From: Bacillota bacterium
Lineage (GTDB): Bacteria > Bacillota > Clostridia > Christensenellales > CAG-138
NCBI GenBank assembly: GCA_023426265.1
Contig: JAFABA010000236.1
Coordinates: 1-17,650, forward strand
Reading direction: 5' to 3'
Length of the DNA stretch: 17,650 nt
Position 1 is the stretch's first letter. Each line of letters begins with the position of its first letter. Positions 6,634 to 14,354 of the stretch are shown here, in pieces. The notes under the pieces were generated by a model. It made no database searches and was not told the origin of the DNA. It saw nothing but the letters and a program-made list of their open reading frames with translations. The position numbers and the translations under genes were made by a program.

Positions 6634-7155
6634 ATGGACTTTTTAGCCAAACTCGCTGAAGGATTTATCAATTTGTTTAACCTTGGTGGTCAGACATTTA
6701 TGGGGTTTGTCACAGGTATAATCCCCACGCTGATTGTCCTGATAACGTTCGTTAACGCTTTGGTCAGCATGATCGGCGAAGATAAGGTCAACAAATTTGC
6801 GCGTGCTTGCAGCAAATTCTTCCTGCTTCGCTACACCGTCTTGCCCGTATTGTCCATGTTCATACTCTGCAATCCCATGGCTTATACGTTCGGCCGGTTT
6901 GTAGATGAAAAGTACAAGCCTGCATTTTATGATGCAGCCGTTTCCTTCTGCCATCCTATCACCGGCCTCTTCCCGCATGCCAATCCGGGCGAATATTTCG
7001 TATACGGCGGTATCGCGGCCGGTATCACCACGCTCGGACATAATCTCGGGCCTCTGGCAATCCGCTATTTCATCGTGGGCATTATTGTCATACTGATCAG
7101 GGGAATCGTGACCGAGCGCCTCACTGTGATGTTCATGAAGAAGAGGGGGAACTAA
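6634..7155 (+). CDS. srlA: PTS glucitol/sorbitol-type EIIC subunit
   Basis: A 173-residue integral membrane protein, close in length to enteric SrlA (about 187). It has hydrophobic segments around 18-42 (GFVTGIIPTLIVLITF), 68-88 and 120-165. Conserved landmarks are FMGFVTGIIP, FCNPMAYTFGRF seen here as LCNPMAYTFGRF, DEKYKPAFY, SFCHPITGLFPHANPGEYFVY and LGPLAIRYFIVG. With the EIIBC protein it forms the membrane channel that carries and phosphorylates the polyol. The ATG follows a GGGGGG ribosome site. One base separates its stop from the next gene, so the two are translationally linked. Confidence 0.93.
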   Translation: MDFLAKLAEGFINLFNLGGQTFMGFVTGIIPTLIVLITFVNALVSMIGEDKVNKFARACSKFFLLRYTVLPVLSMFILCNPMAYTFGRFVDEKYKPAFYDAAVSFCHPITGLFPHANPGEYFVYGGIAAGITTLGHNLGPLAIRYFIVGIIVILIRGIVTERLTVMFMKKRGN

Positions 7156-7156
7156 C

Positions 7157-8125
7157 ATGTTTAAAGCAGTTAAGATTCATAAGGGCAAAGGTGGCTGGGG
7201 AGGCCCTTTGGTAGTTCTGCCCACGGAAGAAAAAAATAAGATCGTCTCCATCACCGGCGGCGGCGTTGATGAAATTACGCGCCATATCGCCGAACTGACT
7301 GGTGCGCAGGCGGTAGACGGCTTCAGCACTGGAGTACCCGAAGATCAGATTGCGTGCGTAATCATCGACTGCGGCGGCACAGCCCGTTGTGGCGTCTATC
7401 CCAAAAAACGCATTCTCACTATCAACCTGATGGCCATCGGCCCCAGTGGCCCGCTTGCCAAATTTATAACCGAAGACACTTATGTTTCCGGCGTAGCAAA
7501 GGAAGATATTACATTTGCCGGAGAAGGAGAGGCACCAGCCGTGAAGGAAGTTAAATCGGAGTCCAGCAGCAAGCAGGAGAAAGCCGCACCCGAAGAAAAA
7601 TCCGGCGTTCTTGTACGTATTGGCCGTGCGGTTGGCCGCGTAGTAGGGAAGTTCTTCCAGGCCGGCCGTGATACGATCGACATGGTTATTCGGCACATCC
7701 TTCCCTTCATGGCATTTGTAGCTATGATCATCGGCATCATACAGGGCTCCGGTCTTGGTGATGTGATAGCCAAATCAATTTCTCCGTTTGCCGGATCCCT
7801 TCCCGGCATGCTCATTATTTCTCTCATCTGCGCCATTCCGGTTATCTCTCCTATCATTGGGCCGGGCGCCGTTATTGCGCAGGTTGTCGGCGTGCTCGTA
7901 GGTGAGCAAATTGGCCGCGGCGCAATCAATCCCTCTTTTGCACTCCCGGCCCTGTTTGCAATCGATGCGCAGGTCGGCTGCGATTTCATTCCCGTTGGCT
8001 TATCTCTGGGTGAAGCTGAGCCCGAAACAATTAGTGCAGGCGTGCCTGCCGTATTGTTCTCACGTATGATCACCGGTCCGATCGCCGTTGTCATCGCTTA
8101 TCTCTTCAGCTTCGGTCTGTATTAA
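7157..8125 (+). CDS. srlE: PTS glucitol/sorbitol-type EIIBC subunit
   Basis: A 322-residue protein, the same length as enteric SrlE (about 319). The N-terminal EIIB domain (about 1-120) starts with GKGGWGGPLVVL (10-21) and holds DCGGTARCGVYPKKR (71-85), which contains Cys72 and Cys78, one of which should carry the phosphate. A charged linker (about 128-152) is followed by the EIIC-like half: a lead helix (FFQAGRDTIDMVIRHILPFM) and membrane segments with IIGIIQGSGLGD, SPIIGPGAVIAQVVGVLVG, LPALFAIDAQVGCDFIPVG and a final MITGPIAVVIAYLFS. It takes phosphate from EIIA and passes it to the incoming polyol. The glucitol split, with EIIC divided over two proteins, is specific to this PTS family. Substrate in this organism may not be sorbitol, since SrlD is absent. 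Confidence 0.95.
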   Translation: MFKAVKIHKGKGGWGGPLVVLPTEEKNKIVSITGGGVDEITRHIAELTGAQAVDGFSTGVPEDQIACVIIDCGGTARCGVYPKKRILTINLMAIGPSGPLAKFITEDTYVSGVAKEDITFAGEGEAPAVKEVKSESSSKQEKAAPEEKSGVLVRIGRAVGRVVGKFFQAGRDTIDMVIRHILPFMAFVAMIIGIIQGSGLGDVIAKSISPFAGSLPGMLIISLICAIPVISPIIGPGAVIAQVVGVLVGEQIGRGAINPSFALPALFAIDAQVGCDFIPVGLSLGEAEPETISAGVPAVLFSRMITGPIAVVIAYLFSFGLY

Positions 8126-8142
8126 TCCGCAAGGTGAATGAA

Positions 8143-8502
8143 ATGGCATACAGGACGATTATAACTGGCATAGGTGAGCTCGCGTCAGAGATGGCCGATC
8201 AGGGATTGTTGATTGTTTTCAACGAGAATGCGCCCGCGGAGCTTGCGGATATTTCCATATTGCACACCGCAGCTCACTTGGAAACCGATGTAAAGCCCCA
8301 AGATAAGGTTCTCTTTGGAAAGACGACATTTACCGTTACTGCGGTGGGCGATGAAGCCAATTATACACTTAGGAAAATGGGTCATTGTTCATTTTGCTTC
8401 AATGGCGCATCGGTTGCCGAACTCCCTGGCCAGATCGTCATTTCTGGCGGCAGGATGCCGGAAGTAAGCATTGGCGATGCTTTCGAAATTCATTTTCAAT
8501 GA
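8143..8502 (+). CDS. srlB: PTS glucitol/sorbitol-type EIIA subunit
   Basis: A 119-residue cytoplasmic phosphocarrier. ATG 8143 was preferred over GTG 8134 because AAGGTG (8131-8136) lies 6 bases before it, and the alignment with SrlB begins at this point. Its layout TIITGIG, LLIVFNENAPAEL, SILHTAAHLE, FTVTAVGDEANYTLRKMGH and LPGQIVISG follows the glucitol EIIA family. The histidine at 41 in ILHTAAH aligns with His43 of the enteric protein and is the probable phosphorylation site. It passes phosphate from HPr to EIIB. It lies 17 bases after srlE in the same operon. Confidence 0.93.
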   Translation: MAYRTIITGIGELASEMADQGLLIVFNENAPAELADISILHTAAHLETDVKPQDKVLFGKTTFTVTAVGDEANYTLRKMGHCSFCFNGASVAELPGQIVISGGRMPEVSIGDAFEIHFQ

Positions 8503-8548
8503 CGGGAAACCGCCGTAATCTTTTAACAACAGTGAGGAGTAAACACGT

Positions 8549-9850
8549 ATGGTTGGAATGAACTACAAGCTTCAGGAGTTAGAGAAAGCCGGAACTCCGA
8601 TTTTAGCCGGCATTGTGGGTGCAGGCCAAATGGGACGCGGCATGGTTGGCCAAATGATGTCCATGAAAGGGATGCGCCCGGCCGTTGTGGTGGATATTGT
8701 CCTCGACAACGCAAAAGATGCCTACAATCATGCAGGCCTCACCGAAAACAAGGATTATGCTGTCGCCCAAACCATCGAGGAAGGCAATAAACTTCTTGCG
8801 CAGGGTAAGTTTGTTGCTACCACAAACAACGAGCTGGCAACCAAATGCTCTTCTATACATTGCTCCGTAGACGCTACCGGTATTCCTGAGGTAGGCGCAA
8901 AGGTTGCGATTGATGCCATTAACAGCAATAAGCATATTGTTATGCTCAATGTGGAGACGGATGTTTGCATCGGGCACATATTGTATAAGCTGGCCACCAA
9001 CGCGGGGGTCATATACACCGGCTCCGCCGGTGATGAGCCGGGTGCTGTTATGGAGCTTTACGATTTTGCGGATGCGTTGGGGTTTGATGTGCGGGTCATC
9101 GGTAAGGGCAAAAATAATGTCATTGATTATGACTGCACACCCGAAACCGTAGCCGAAGAAGCAAAACGCAAGGGTGCAAGCGCCAAGATGATTTGCGCCT
9201 TTAAGGACGGTACAAAAACCATGGTTGAGATGACGGCCATGGCCAATGCTACCGGCTTCCTGCCGGATGTGATGGGGGCGCATGGCGCCGCAGGTTCCGT
9301 CAAGGACTTGCCAGACCTGATGAGTCTTAAGAGCGAGGGCAGAGGTGGCGTGCTCAACCATTACGGCGTTGTGGAATACATCAACGGCATTGCGCCCGGT
9401 GTATTCCTTATCATCGCCAGCGATCAGCCGGATATTCGGCACGAGTTGCAATACCTGAGCATGGGCGCCGGTCCCAATTACTGCCTATACCGGCCATATC
9501 ATCTTACAAGCCTTGAAACGCCGCTTACGGTGGCCAAGGCATGCATTGACCATGTGCCCAGCATTGTACCGCGCGCGGGTCTTGTTGCGGAAACCGGAAC
9601 GGTTGCAAAGATCGATCTAAAAGCCGGCCAAAAGCTGGACGGTATTGGCGGGTTTACCATCCGTGGTACATTTATTGCCGCTTCGGAAGCAAAAGAAAAA
9701 CGTGTACTTCCCATGGGTCTTGTCAACAAGAACACTGTCATGGTACGCGATGTGAGAAAAGGCGAGCTCATAACGTATGACGACGTCGCGCTAGATGAAG
9801 GCTCCCTGATAGTGCAGCTTCGCAAACTGCAGGATGCACTATTCATCTAA
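8549..9850 (+). CDS. DRL-like NAD(P) oxidoreductase with SAF-type C-terminal domain
   Basis: A 433-residue protein with GAGGAG 9 bases before the ATG. An N-terminal Rossmann domain holds GIVGAGQMGRGMV (21-33) and the acidic residue Asp49 after the second strand. A DATG (108-111) and LNVETD (133-138) follow, as in homoserine-dehydrogenase-like folds. The catalytic domain (about 155-345) contains GSAGDEPGAVMELYDFAD (158-175), GKGKNN (185-190) and KTMVEMTAMANATG (223-236). Residues about 345-425 form the SAF/AFP-like domain. This layout is that of the DRL group, known from a Brucella enzyme that makes methylerythritol phosphate from deoxyxylulose phosphate. Most relatives have no assigned reaction. 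Here it ends the glucitol-PTS operon, in the place of SrlD, so oxidation or skeletal rearrangement of the imported polyol phosphate is the best guess (inference). Confidence 0.78.
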   Translation: MVGMNYKLQELEKAGTPILAGIVGAGQMGRGMVGQMMSMKGMRPAVVVDIVLDNAKDAYNHAGLTENKDYAVAQTIEEGNKLLAQGKFVATTNNELATKCSSIHCSVDATGIPEVGAKVAIDAINSNKHIVMLNVETDVCIGHILYKLATNAGVIYTGSAGDEPGAVMELYDFADALGFDVRVIGKGKNNVIDYDCTPETVAEEAKRKGASAKMICAFKDGTKTMVEMTAMANATGFLPDVMGAHGAAGSVKDLPDLMSLKSEGRGGVLNHYGVVEYINGIAPGVFLIIASDQPDIRHELQYLSMGAGPNYCLYRPYHLTSLETPLTVAKACIDHVPSIVPRAGLVAETGTVAKIDLKAGQKLDGIGGFTIRGTFIAASEAKEKRVLPMGLVNKNTVMVRDVRKGELITYDDVALDEGSLIVQLRKLQDALFI

Positions 9851-9872
9851 ATCGGCCGCGCGTCGCTCTCCT

Positions 9873-9896
9873 CCTCGGGCGCTTTTGCGCCCGAGG
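9873..9896 (+). terminator. Strong hairpin after the PTS operon
   Basis: CCTCGGGCGC (9873-9882), loop TTTT, GCGCCCGAGG (9887-9896): a perfect 10-base GC-rich stem 23 bases after the DRL-like gene. It lacks an immediate T run, with ATAACTTTC following. It may be a leaky terminator or a 3'-stabilising element that lowers HPr expression relative to the transport genes. Confidence 0.6.
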
Positions 9897-9981
9897 ATAA
9901 CTTTCATATCTTAAATTTTCATATACAATAAAGCGCCTGCCTTGCAGATTGGAGCAAAGCCGGCTGAATAGAGGCTTTTTC

Positions 9982-10266
9982 ATGTACGCACAAAAAACGA
10001 CCATAATCAACCGAACCGGGCTTCACGCTCGCCCTGCCAATCTTTTTGTTATGGCTGCGAAAAACTTCAAATCCGATATTCAAATGCACAAATTTAATGA
10101 AAAAGGAGAAAACGTAAAAAGTTGCCCGGCGAAATCTATCGTATCTGTGCTGACCATGCAACTTACAAAAGGCACACATATAGAAATAGTGGCGGAAGGG
10201 CAGGATGAAACACAAGCGGTAGATACGCTTGTGGCGCTGATCGAAAGCGGCTTCGACGATCTGTAA
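9982..10266 (+). CDS. HPr-family phosphocarrier, operon-specific
   Basis: A 94-residue protein. ATG 9982 was chosen because the HPr fold begins there and GAGG lies 7 bases upstream; the in-frame TTG at 9949 would add a tail without precedent. The active-site RTGLHARPA places the phosphorylated histidine at 15, as in all HPr. The regulatory serine region reads PAKSIVSVLTM with Ser52 at the Ser46 place, so control by HPr kinase/CcpA is possible. Compared with B. subtilis HPr it has five or six extra residues between the beta hairpin and this serine (FNEKGENVKSCPAKS), including a cysteine. Its location next to the glucitol PTS suggests a private carrier for that EIIA rather than the main ptsH, which is normally linked to ptsI; no ptsI is here. 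Confidence 0.88.
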   Translation: MYAQKTTIINRTGLHARPANLFVMAAKNFKSDIQMHKFNEKGENVKSCPAKSIVSVLTMQLTKGTHIEIVAEGQDETQAVDTLVALIESGFDDL

Positions 10267-10293
10267 GCAATTGCGCCGCAGATCCAATTCGTT

Positions 10294-11238
10294 TTAGCTC
10301 AACAAAACCTTTGCACAGTCTATATCGGTAATTAGGACGTTGATGTATCTTCCTGCCAGCGCCCCCTTGATAGCGTTGGCTTTTTTCACACCGCCAGCCA
10401 CACCGATTGAGCGGGGTACAAGCCGTAACGTCTCAATATTAATTCCTATTACACGCTGATTGTGCTCATAGAGTGAAAGATTTCCGTACTCATCAAAATA
10501 GCGCATGCAAATATCGCCACATATATTGTGACGGTGTAAATCCTCTATCATTTCTCTGCTGAAGAATCCTGCCGTGATAATCGTGGAGCTTTCATCTGGC
10601 GCGCCAATACCGCTGAGCGCCACCTGCAGATCGTTGGTGCGCGCAAGCACCCTGGAAATACTCTCCTCTTGTAGCAACTCGTTCTTGGCCTGAATGCGCG
10701 ATACCATCGCTGGCGCGTGAAGCGCGAGGGATATTCCGCCAAATGCTTTCGCCATTGTCTCTGCGAGATAATTGGAATAAAGCTCGCTGGAGGACTCCCC
10801 GATGCCGCCTATTAATGGGATAAACGTGAGATCACGCAGATAATCGGCTGAAATATGCGGGATAATGTGGGTAAGCGTAGTGCCCATGGATACGCCCACC
10901 GAATCGCCATTCTTCAATATCCGCTCAAGATATTGCGCAGCCATGCGACCTAGTTCATTTTGTAAAAGTTCTCGGTCATCATAGGACTCGGTCAATATCG
11001 CTTCCTTCAATCCGAATTTCTTTTCTAATTGTTGTTCAATGTCAAAATAATTCCTGCCGGTTAAATCTGCAAGTATGATGCGCACGATACCACGTTCTCT
11101 GGCATTTGTCAGCAGCCTGGAGACAGTTGGCCGGGAAAGATCCATAGTAGCGGCAATTTCACGCTGCCCTAAATTTTGATTATAATATAAATCGCAGACC
11201 TTAAGCATCATCCGTTCGTCGTCTACTACGCGCCTCAT
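10294..11238 (-). CDS. SorC/DeoR-type sugar-phosphate-responsive regulator
   Basis: A 314-residue protein. ATG 11238 was preferred over ATG 11277 because AAGGTGG lies 10 bases before it, while the longer start sits within a few bases of the -10. The N-terminal helix-turn-helix is LGQREIAATMDLSRPTVSR (23-41). From about residue 60 the SorC effector domain follows, with NGDSVGVSMGTTL (110-122), PLIGGIG (141-147), the ALSGIGAPDESST stretch and GDICMRYFDEYGN. Members are controlled by phosphorylated sugars or polyols and act as repressors or activators. It is convergent with HPr and divergent from the MDR dehydrogenase gene, which places it between two halves of the polyol island. A palindrome over its own -35 suggests autoregulation. 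Confidence 0.9.
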   Translation of the reverse strand: MRRVVDDERMMLKVCDLYYNQNLGQREIAATMDLSRPTVSRLLTNARERGIVRIILADLTGRNYFDIEQQLEKKFGLKEAILTESYDDRELLQNELGRMAAQYLERILKNGDSVGVSMGTTLTHIIPHISADYLRDLTFIPLIGGIGESSSELYSNYLAETMAKAFGGISLALHAPAMVSRIQAKNELLQEESISRVLARTNDLQVALSGIGAPDESSTIITAGFFSREMIEDLHRHNICGDICMRYFDEYGNLSLYEHNQRVIGINIETLRLVPRSIGVAGGVKKANAIKGALAGRYINVLITDIDCAKVLLS

Positions 11239-11281
11239 TCCGGATTGCCACCTTCCGATTTCTAAATTGTCCTGCATAGAT

Positions 11282-11309
11282 AGTATAAACTATTTTGACA
11301 TTTGTGCAA
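11282..11309 (-). promoter_or_regulatory. Promoter of the sorC-type regulator
   Basis: Read on -, TTGCAC (11309-11304), 16-base spacer, TATACT (11287-11282), start near 11275. This gives a leader of about 37 bases to ATG 11238 with its own ribosome site. Confidence 0.6.
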
Positions 11310-11312
11310 ATG
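11299..11312. promoter_or_regulatory. Candidate SorC operator palindrome
   Basis: CATTTG-TG-CAAATG is a perfect 6-base inverted repeat around a 2-base centre, lying over the -35 of the sorC promoter. A TTGACA (11295-11300) on the + strand overlaps it. A half-matching copy lies in the gutM promoter (5898-5908), and TTGCACA recurs at 11389-11395. Confidence 0.5.
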
Positions 11313-11602
11313 CTTTCTTGAATTTTTGATAAATATTTAACATATAAATCCGTTATGATCGAGCTCTTACACCGGGTTGAAAATTATATTGCACAGACGG
11401 CCTGTGCCGATTGGGTGGAGAGCCTCGTCATGTAAACATGTCGGGAAAGGGATTACGTATGCGCTCTGCCGAAACGGATATGGCGCAATAGGCCTCTTTT
11501 CAATATAATAAAGGAAATACCGCAATCGCCGGCGGGCCATGGGCCTATGAGTGAGCAGACTACGGCTGCGAGCCATGAATACAAAAGACTTGGGAGGCGC
11601 TT
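11313..11602 (+). promoter_or_regulatory. Divergent control region and leader of the MDR-KPR operon
   Basis: No gene is supported here. Elements seen: TTGAAT (11318-11323) with CATATA (11341-11346) 17 bases on, a weak promoter; a perfect TATAAT (11504-11509) with a poor -35; the hairpin GCACAG (11391-11396) / CTGTGC (11402-11407); and the palindrome CATGTAAACATG near 11429-11440. Which promoter is used cannot be decided. A leader of 100-250 bases before the ATG at 11603 is possible. Confidence 0.4.
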
Positions 11603-12616
11603 ATGAAATCCATATTCGTAAAAAAGAGACTTGATTTTCAGGTACGTGAGATACCGATCCCGCCGGTAGGTCCTTATGATGTGCTGGTAAAGGTCAAAGC
11701 CTGCGGCCTGTGCGGCACGGATGTGCGTACCTGCATGGAAGCGGAGGAGTACGAGCCCATCGGGCACGAGGTGGCGGGTACCGTCGAACAGGTGGGACAA
11801 GCGGTACACAATGTTGCGCCCGGGGACGACGTATGCCTGGAGAGCGGCACGTTCGATAGATTCTCCGCCCTGTCCCGCGACGGCAAAGTGGATCTCGATA
11901 TGACCGGCCGCTCCATGTTTAATTCCGGCGTCGGCACAATGGGCTTTGCGGAGTACATGGTTGTACCGTGCGAGAGCTGCGTGAAGTTTTCTTCCCTCTC
12001 CTATGCCGAAGCGTCGCTGATAGAGCCGCTGGGCGTAGCATATGACCTTGTGAAAGTAACGGGCATAGAGCTGGGCGATGACGTCATCGTCTACGGGTTG
12101 GGCCCGATCGGGCTGTTCGCGCTCCGCCTGGCCCGGCTGAGCGGCGCGCGCAAAATATACGGCATCACCCGTTCCGGGCGCGGCGTGAGCGACCGCCTTG
12201 CGCTCAAGTGGGGCGCCGATGAGGTGATACACAGCGATCAGGTCGATCTCTCGCAATACCCGTTTGCGAGAGGCGGCGTGGAGAAAATGCTGATGACCGC
12301 AACGCCGGACGCGATGCCGGGGGCCATGAAGCTGTTAAATGTAGGCGGCGTGATGGGCTTTATCGGTATCGGCACGGGCGACAAACAGTTCGCCACGTTC
12401 GATATGCGGCACTTTCACGACAACAAGCTGCAGATCAGGGCCAGCAACGCCGTGCCCGCGCTCTATTTCCCCGCCTGCCTGGACCTTTGCACCTCCGGCA
12501 TGCTGGATATGTCCGCAATGATCTCGCATCCACTGCATATGGACTCATTTGCACAGGATGTGCAGGCATACCTAGACGATCACGCGAATGCGCTCAAGGC
12601 GGTCATGACTCTGTAA
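11603..12616 (+). CDS. MDR-family zinc alcohol/polyol dehydrogenase
   Basis: A 337-residue medium-chain dehydrogenase. The GroES-like part holds the catalytic zinc site ACGLCGTD (33-40, Cys37), GHE (54-56, His55 and Glu56) and Glu141 in LIEPLGVA. The nucleotide domain starts with VYGLGPIGL (163-171). The lobe that carries the four structural-zinc cysteines in alcohol and threonine dehydrogenases has none here; residues 79-116 contain no Cys. This is common in some polyol dehydrogenases. GGGAGG precedes the ATG. Likely role: NAD-dependent oxidation of a free polyol or of a related alcohol, feeding or complementing the PTS route. L-threonine or galactitol-phosphate dehydrogenase relatives cannot be excluded. 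Confidence 0.85.
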   Translation: MKSIFVKKRLDFQVREIPIPPVGPYDVLVKVKACGLCGTDVRTCMEAEEYEPIGHEVAGTVEQVGQAVHNVAPGDDVCLESGTFDRFSALSRDGKVDLDMTGRSMFNSGVGTMGFAEYMVVPCESCVKFSSLSYAEASLIEPLGVAYDLVKVTGIELGDDVIVYGLGPIGLFALRLARLSGARKIYGITRSGRGVSDRLALKWGADEVIHSDQVDLSQYPFARGGVEKMLMTATPDAMPGAMKLLNVGGVMGFIGIGTGDKQFATFDMRHFHDNKLQIRASNAVPALYFPACLDLCTSGMLDMSAMISHPLHMDSFAQDVQAYLDDHANALKAVMTL

Positions 12617-12633
12617 TACGAAGGGAACCGATC

Positions 12634-13551
12634 ATGGAAATCAAAAAAGTATCGATCATCGGCTTGGGCGCGCTTGGAATTTTGTTCGGAAATCAGATGC
12701 GGAAGAATATGCCCAAAGAGGATCTCAGAATAGTCGCCGACGGTCAAAGAATTTCGCGCTACATGCGTGATTCGGTTTATTGCAACGGGGAACGCTGCGA
12801 TTTTCATTACGTCACGCCCGATGTTATATGCGAACCTGCGGACTTGCTGATATTTGCCGTGAAATCCGGCGGGCTGAATGCGGCGATCTCCGCCGTAAAG
12901 AACCACGTGGGCCCAAATACGATCATCCTCTCTCTGCTCAATGGAATTTCCAGCGAGGCGGTCATCGGCGAAACTTACGGGATGGATAAAATCCTGTACT
13001 GCGTGGCGCAGGGCATGGACGCCGTCAAAGTGCACAATCAACTGACCTATCATAACGCGGGCATGCTTTCCTTCGGTGATGTGGTTCCCGGCGTTGTTTC
13101 GGATAAAGCGAAGGCCGTGGCGGAGTTTTTCAGCAAGGTGGGCATCCGGCATGAGATCCCGGTCGATATGCAAAAACGCATGTGGGGCAAGTTTATGATG
13201 AATGTCGGCGTCAATCAAACGGCAGCGGTGTATGGATGCGACTATGGTCAAGTGCAGCAGGAAGGCCCCGCGCGGGACATCATGATACTGGCGATGCGGG
13301 AGGTCCTTGCCATATCTGAAAAGGAAGGCGTCAACCTGACAGCGGAAGACATGGCGTATTGGCTGAATATCCTGTCCACCCTGAGTCCGGAGGGAAAGCC
13401 CTCCATGCTGCAGGATGTGGAAGGGAAACGCCGCAGCGAAGAGGAGCTTTTCGCCGGAACGGTGTTGACCTTTGGAAAAAAGCATGGCATTCCTACGCCG
13501 GTCAATCAAAACTTCCATGATAAAATACGTTTCATGGAAAGCGCATATTAA
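12634..13551 (+). CDS. Ketopantoate-reductase-family (ApbA/PanE-like) oxidoreductase
   Basis: A 305-residue protein. The N-terminal NADP fold has SIIGLGALGILFG (7-19); LLNGISSE (101-108) and the catalytic Lys186 in WGKFMMNVGVNQ (184-195) are conserved, as are Asn190, Asn194 and Glu263 in PSMLQDVE (256-263). AAGGGA lies 8 bases before the ATG. It follows the MDR gene by 17 bases and is probably cotranscribed. True PanE makes pantoate for coenzyme A, but no panB, panC or panD is nearby and many paralogues reduce other 2-keto acids or sugars. Its place after a polyol dehydrogenase suggests a catabolic role (inference). Confidence 0.85.
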   Translation: MEIKKVSIIGLGALGILFGNQMRKNMPKEDLRIVADGQRISRYMRDSVYCNGERCDFHYVTPDVICEPADLLIFAVKSGGLNAAISAVKNHVGPNTIILSLLNGISSEAVIGETYGMDKILYCVAQGMDAVKVHNQLTYHNAGMLSFGDVVPGVVSDKAKAVAEFFSKVGIRHEIPVDMQKRMWGKFMMNVGVNQTAAVYGCDYGQVQQEGPARDIMILAMREVLAISEKEGVNLTAEDMAYWLNILSTLSPEGKPSMLQDVEGKRRSEEELFAGTVLTFGKKHGIPTPVNQNFHDKIRFMESAY

Positions 13552-13615
13552 GTGGCGCAATAGAGACATGGCATCTTCATGGTGAATGGATCAGCGTTTG
13601 AAAGGGAGGCTGCCG

Positions 13616-14293
13616 GTGAAACGGATTATCGAAAACCGTTCGGCTTGCGTATTGCTTGTTTTGCTGGCTGCCGCCTATTTGTCTTTTTTGGCGGCGGATC
13701 TCCTTTTTGCGGGTTCTGGGCGCTTTTCCGTGCTGTTAAAATATTTGAGCATTCTCCTTTGCCTCGTTACCGCTATACTTTTGAACCGCGGCGCATGGAA
13801 CAAACGGGATTCCGCCTTGTTACTATCTGCCCTGTTCCTTACCTGCGTCTCCGATTTTTTTCTTCTTCTATTGAATTGGCCCGTTCCCGGTTTGCTCGCC
13901 TTTTGTATCGTGCATTTGGTTTATATACGGCGCTACCGTCCGTCCGCCTTCTTTCCCGCCGCTGCAATCGTTGCTTTGGTGATGGCGGGGTGCCTTGCGG
14001 CGGAATTTTTGATCGGCGGCTTTCCGTTAAAATATGCCCTGTCCTGCTTATATGGAGTGCTCCTATTGGCCGTCACGATCTTCGGATTCACGGCCCCGCT
14101 GCCGCGGGTTAACCTCCATCTGGTAATTGCCGGTATGGCGCTGTTTTTATTGTGCGATATCCATGTCGCCCTTTTTAACATTCTGGCGGCAAGCGATCCT
14201 TACTATCCCTTTGCGTCGTTTTTGATGTGGTTTTTCTACCTGCCCTCCCAGGTTTTATTGGCATTGAGCGGGTATACCTACGCAGACTCATGA
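13616..14293 (+). CDS. YhhN-like integral membrane protein
   Basis: A 225-residue protein with about eight hydrophobic segments. GTG 13616 was chosen over ATG 13586 because AAAGGGAGG ends 6 bases before it. The region LFLTCVSDFFLLLLNWPVPG and the following LLAFCIVHLVY resemble the conserved Asp- and His-containing core of YhhN/TMEM86 proteins, some of which are lysoplasmalogenases; a second Asp is in LFLLCDIHVALFN. The C-terminus ends in FYLPSQVLLALSGYT. The match is judged by eye and the family is loose, so substrate is not claimed. A 64-base gap separates it from the reductase gene, and no terminator was seen between them. Confidence 0.6.
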   Translation: MKRIIENRSACVLLVLLAAAYLSFLAADLLFAGSGRFSVLLKYLSILLCLVTAILLNRGAWNKRDSALLLSALFLTCVSDFFLLLLNWPVPGLLAFCIVHLVYIRRYRPSAFFPAAAIVALVMAGCLAAEFLIGGFPLKYALSCLYGVLLLAVTIFGFTAPLPRVNLHLVIAGMALFLLCDIHVALFNILAASDPYYPFASFLMWFFYLPSQVLLALSGYTYADS

Positions 14294-14303
14294 CCGGCCG
14301 GGC

Positions 14304-14333
14304 TTGCCGTGCCCCCAAGTCGGAATTTATAAT
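14304..14333 (+). promoter_or_regulatory. Candidate promoter for the gene at 14355
   Basis: TTGCCG (14304-14309), 18-base spacer, perfect TATAAT (14328-14333); start near 14340. A ribosome site ACGGAGG follows at once (14342-14348), so the transcript would have a very short leader. Confidence 0.5.
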
Positions 14334-14354
14334 AGCAAAATACGGAGGCTGCTG

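Noticed and set aside
8603..9451. A 282-codon minus-strand open frame
   Set aside because: Antisense shadow of the DRL-like gene, with no recognisable domain.
11429..11440. CATGTAAACATG as a possible CcpA catabolite-response site
   Set aside because: It lacks the central CG and the spacing of the cre consensus. It is noted only as a palindrome in the leader.
12580..13569. A 329-codon open frame on the minus strand
   Set aside because: It lies wholly opposite the ketopantoate-reductase gene, whose family motifs are clear. Its translation is His/Arg-rich with no family features, as expected for an antisense shadow.
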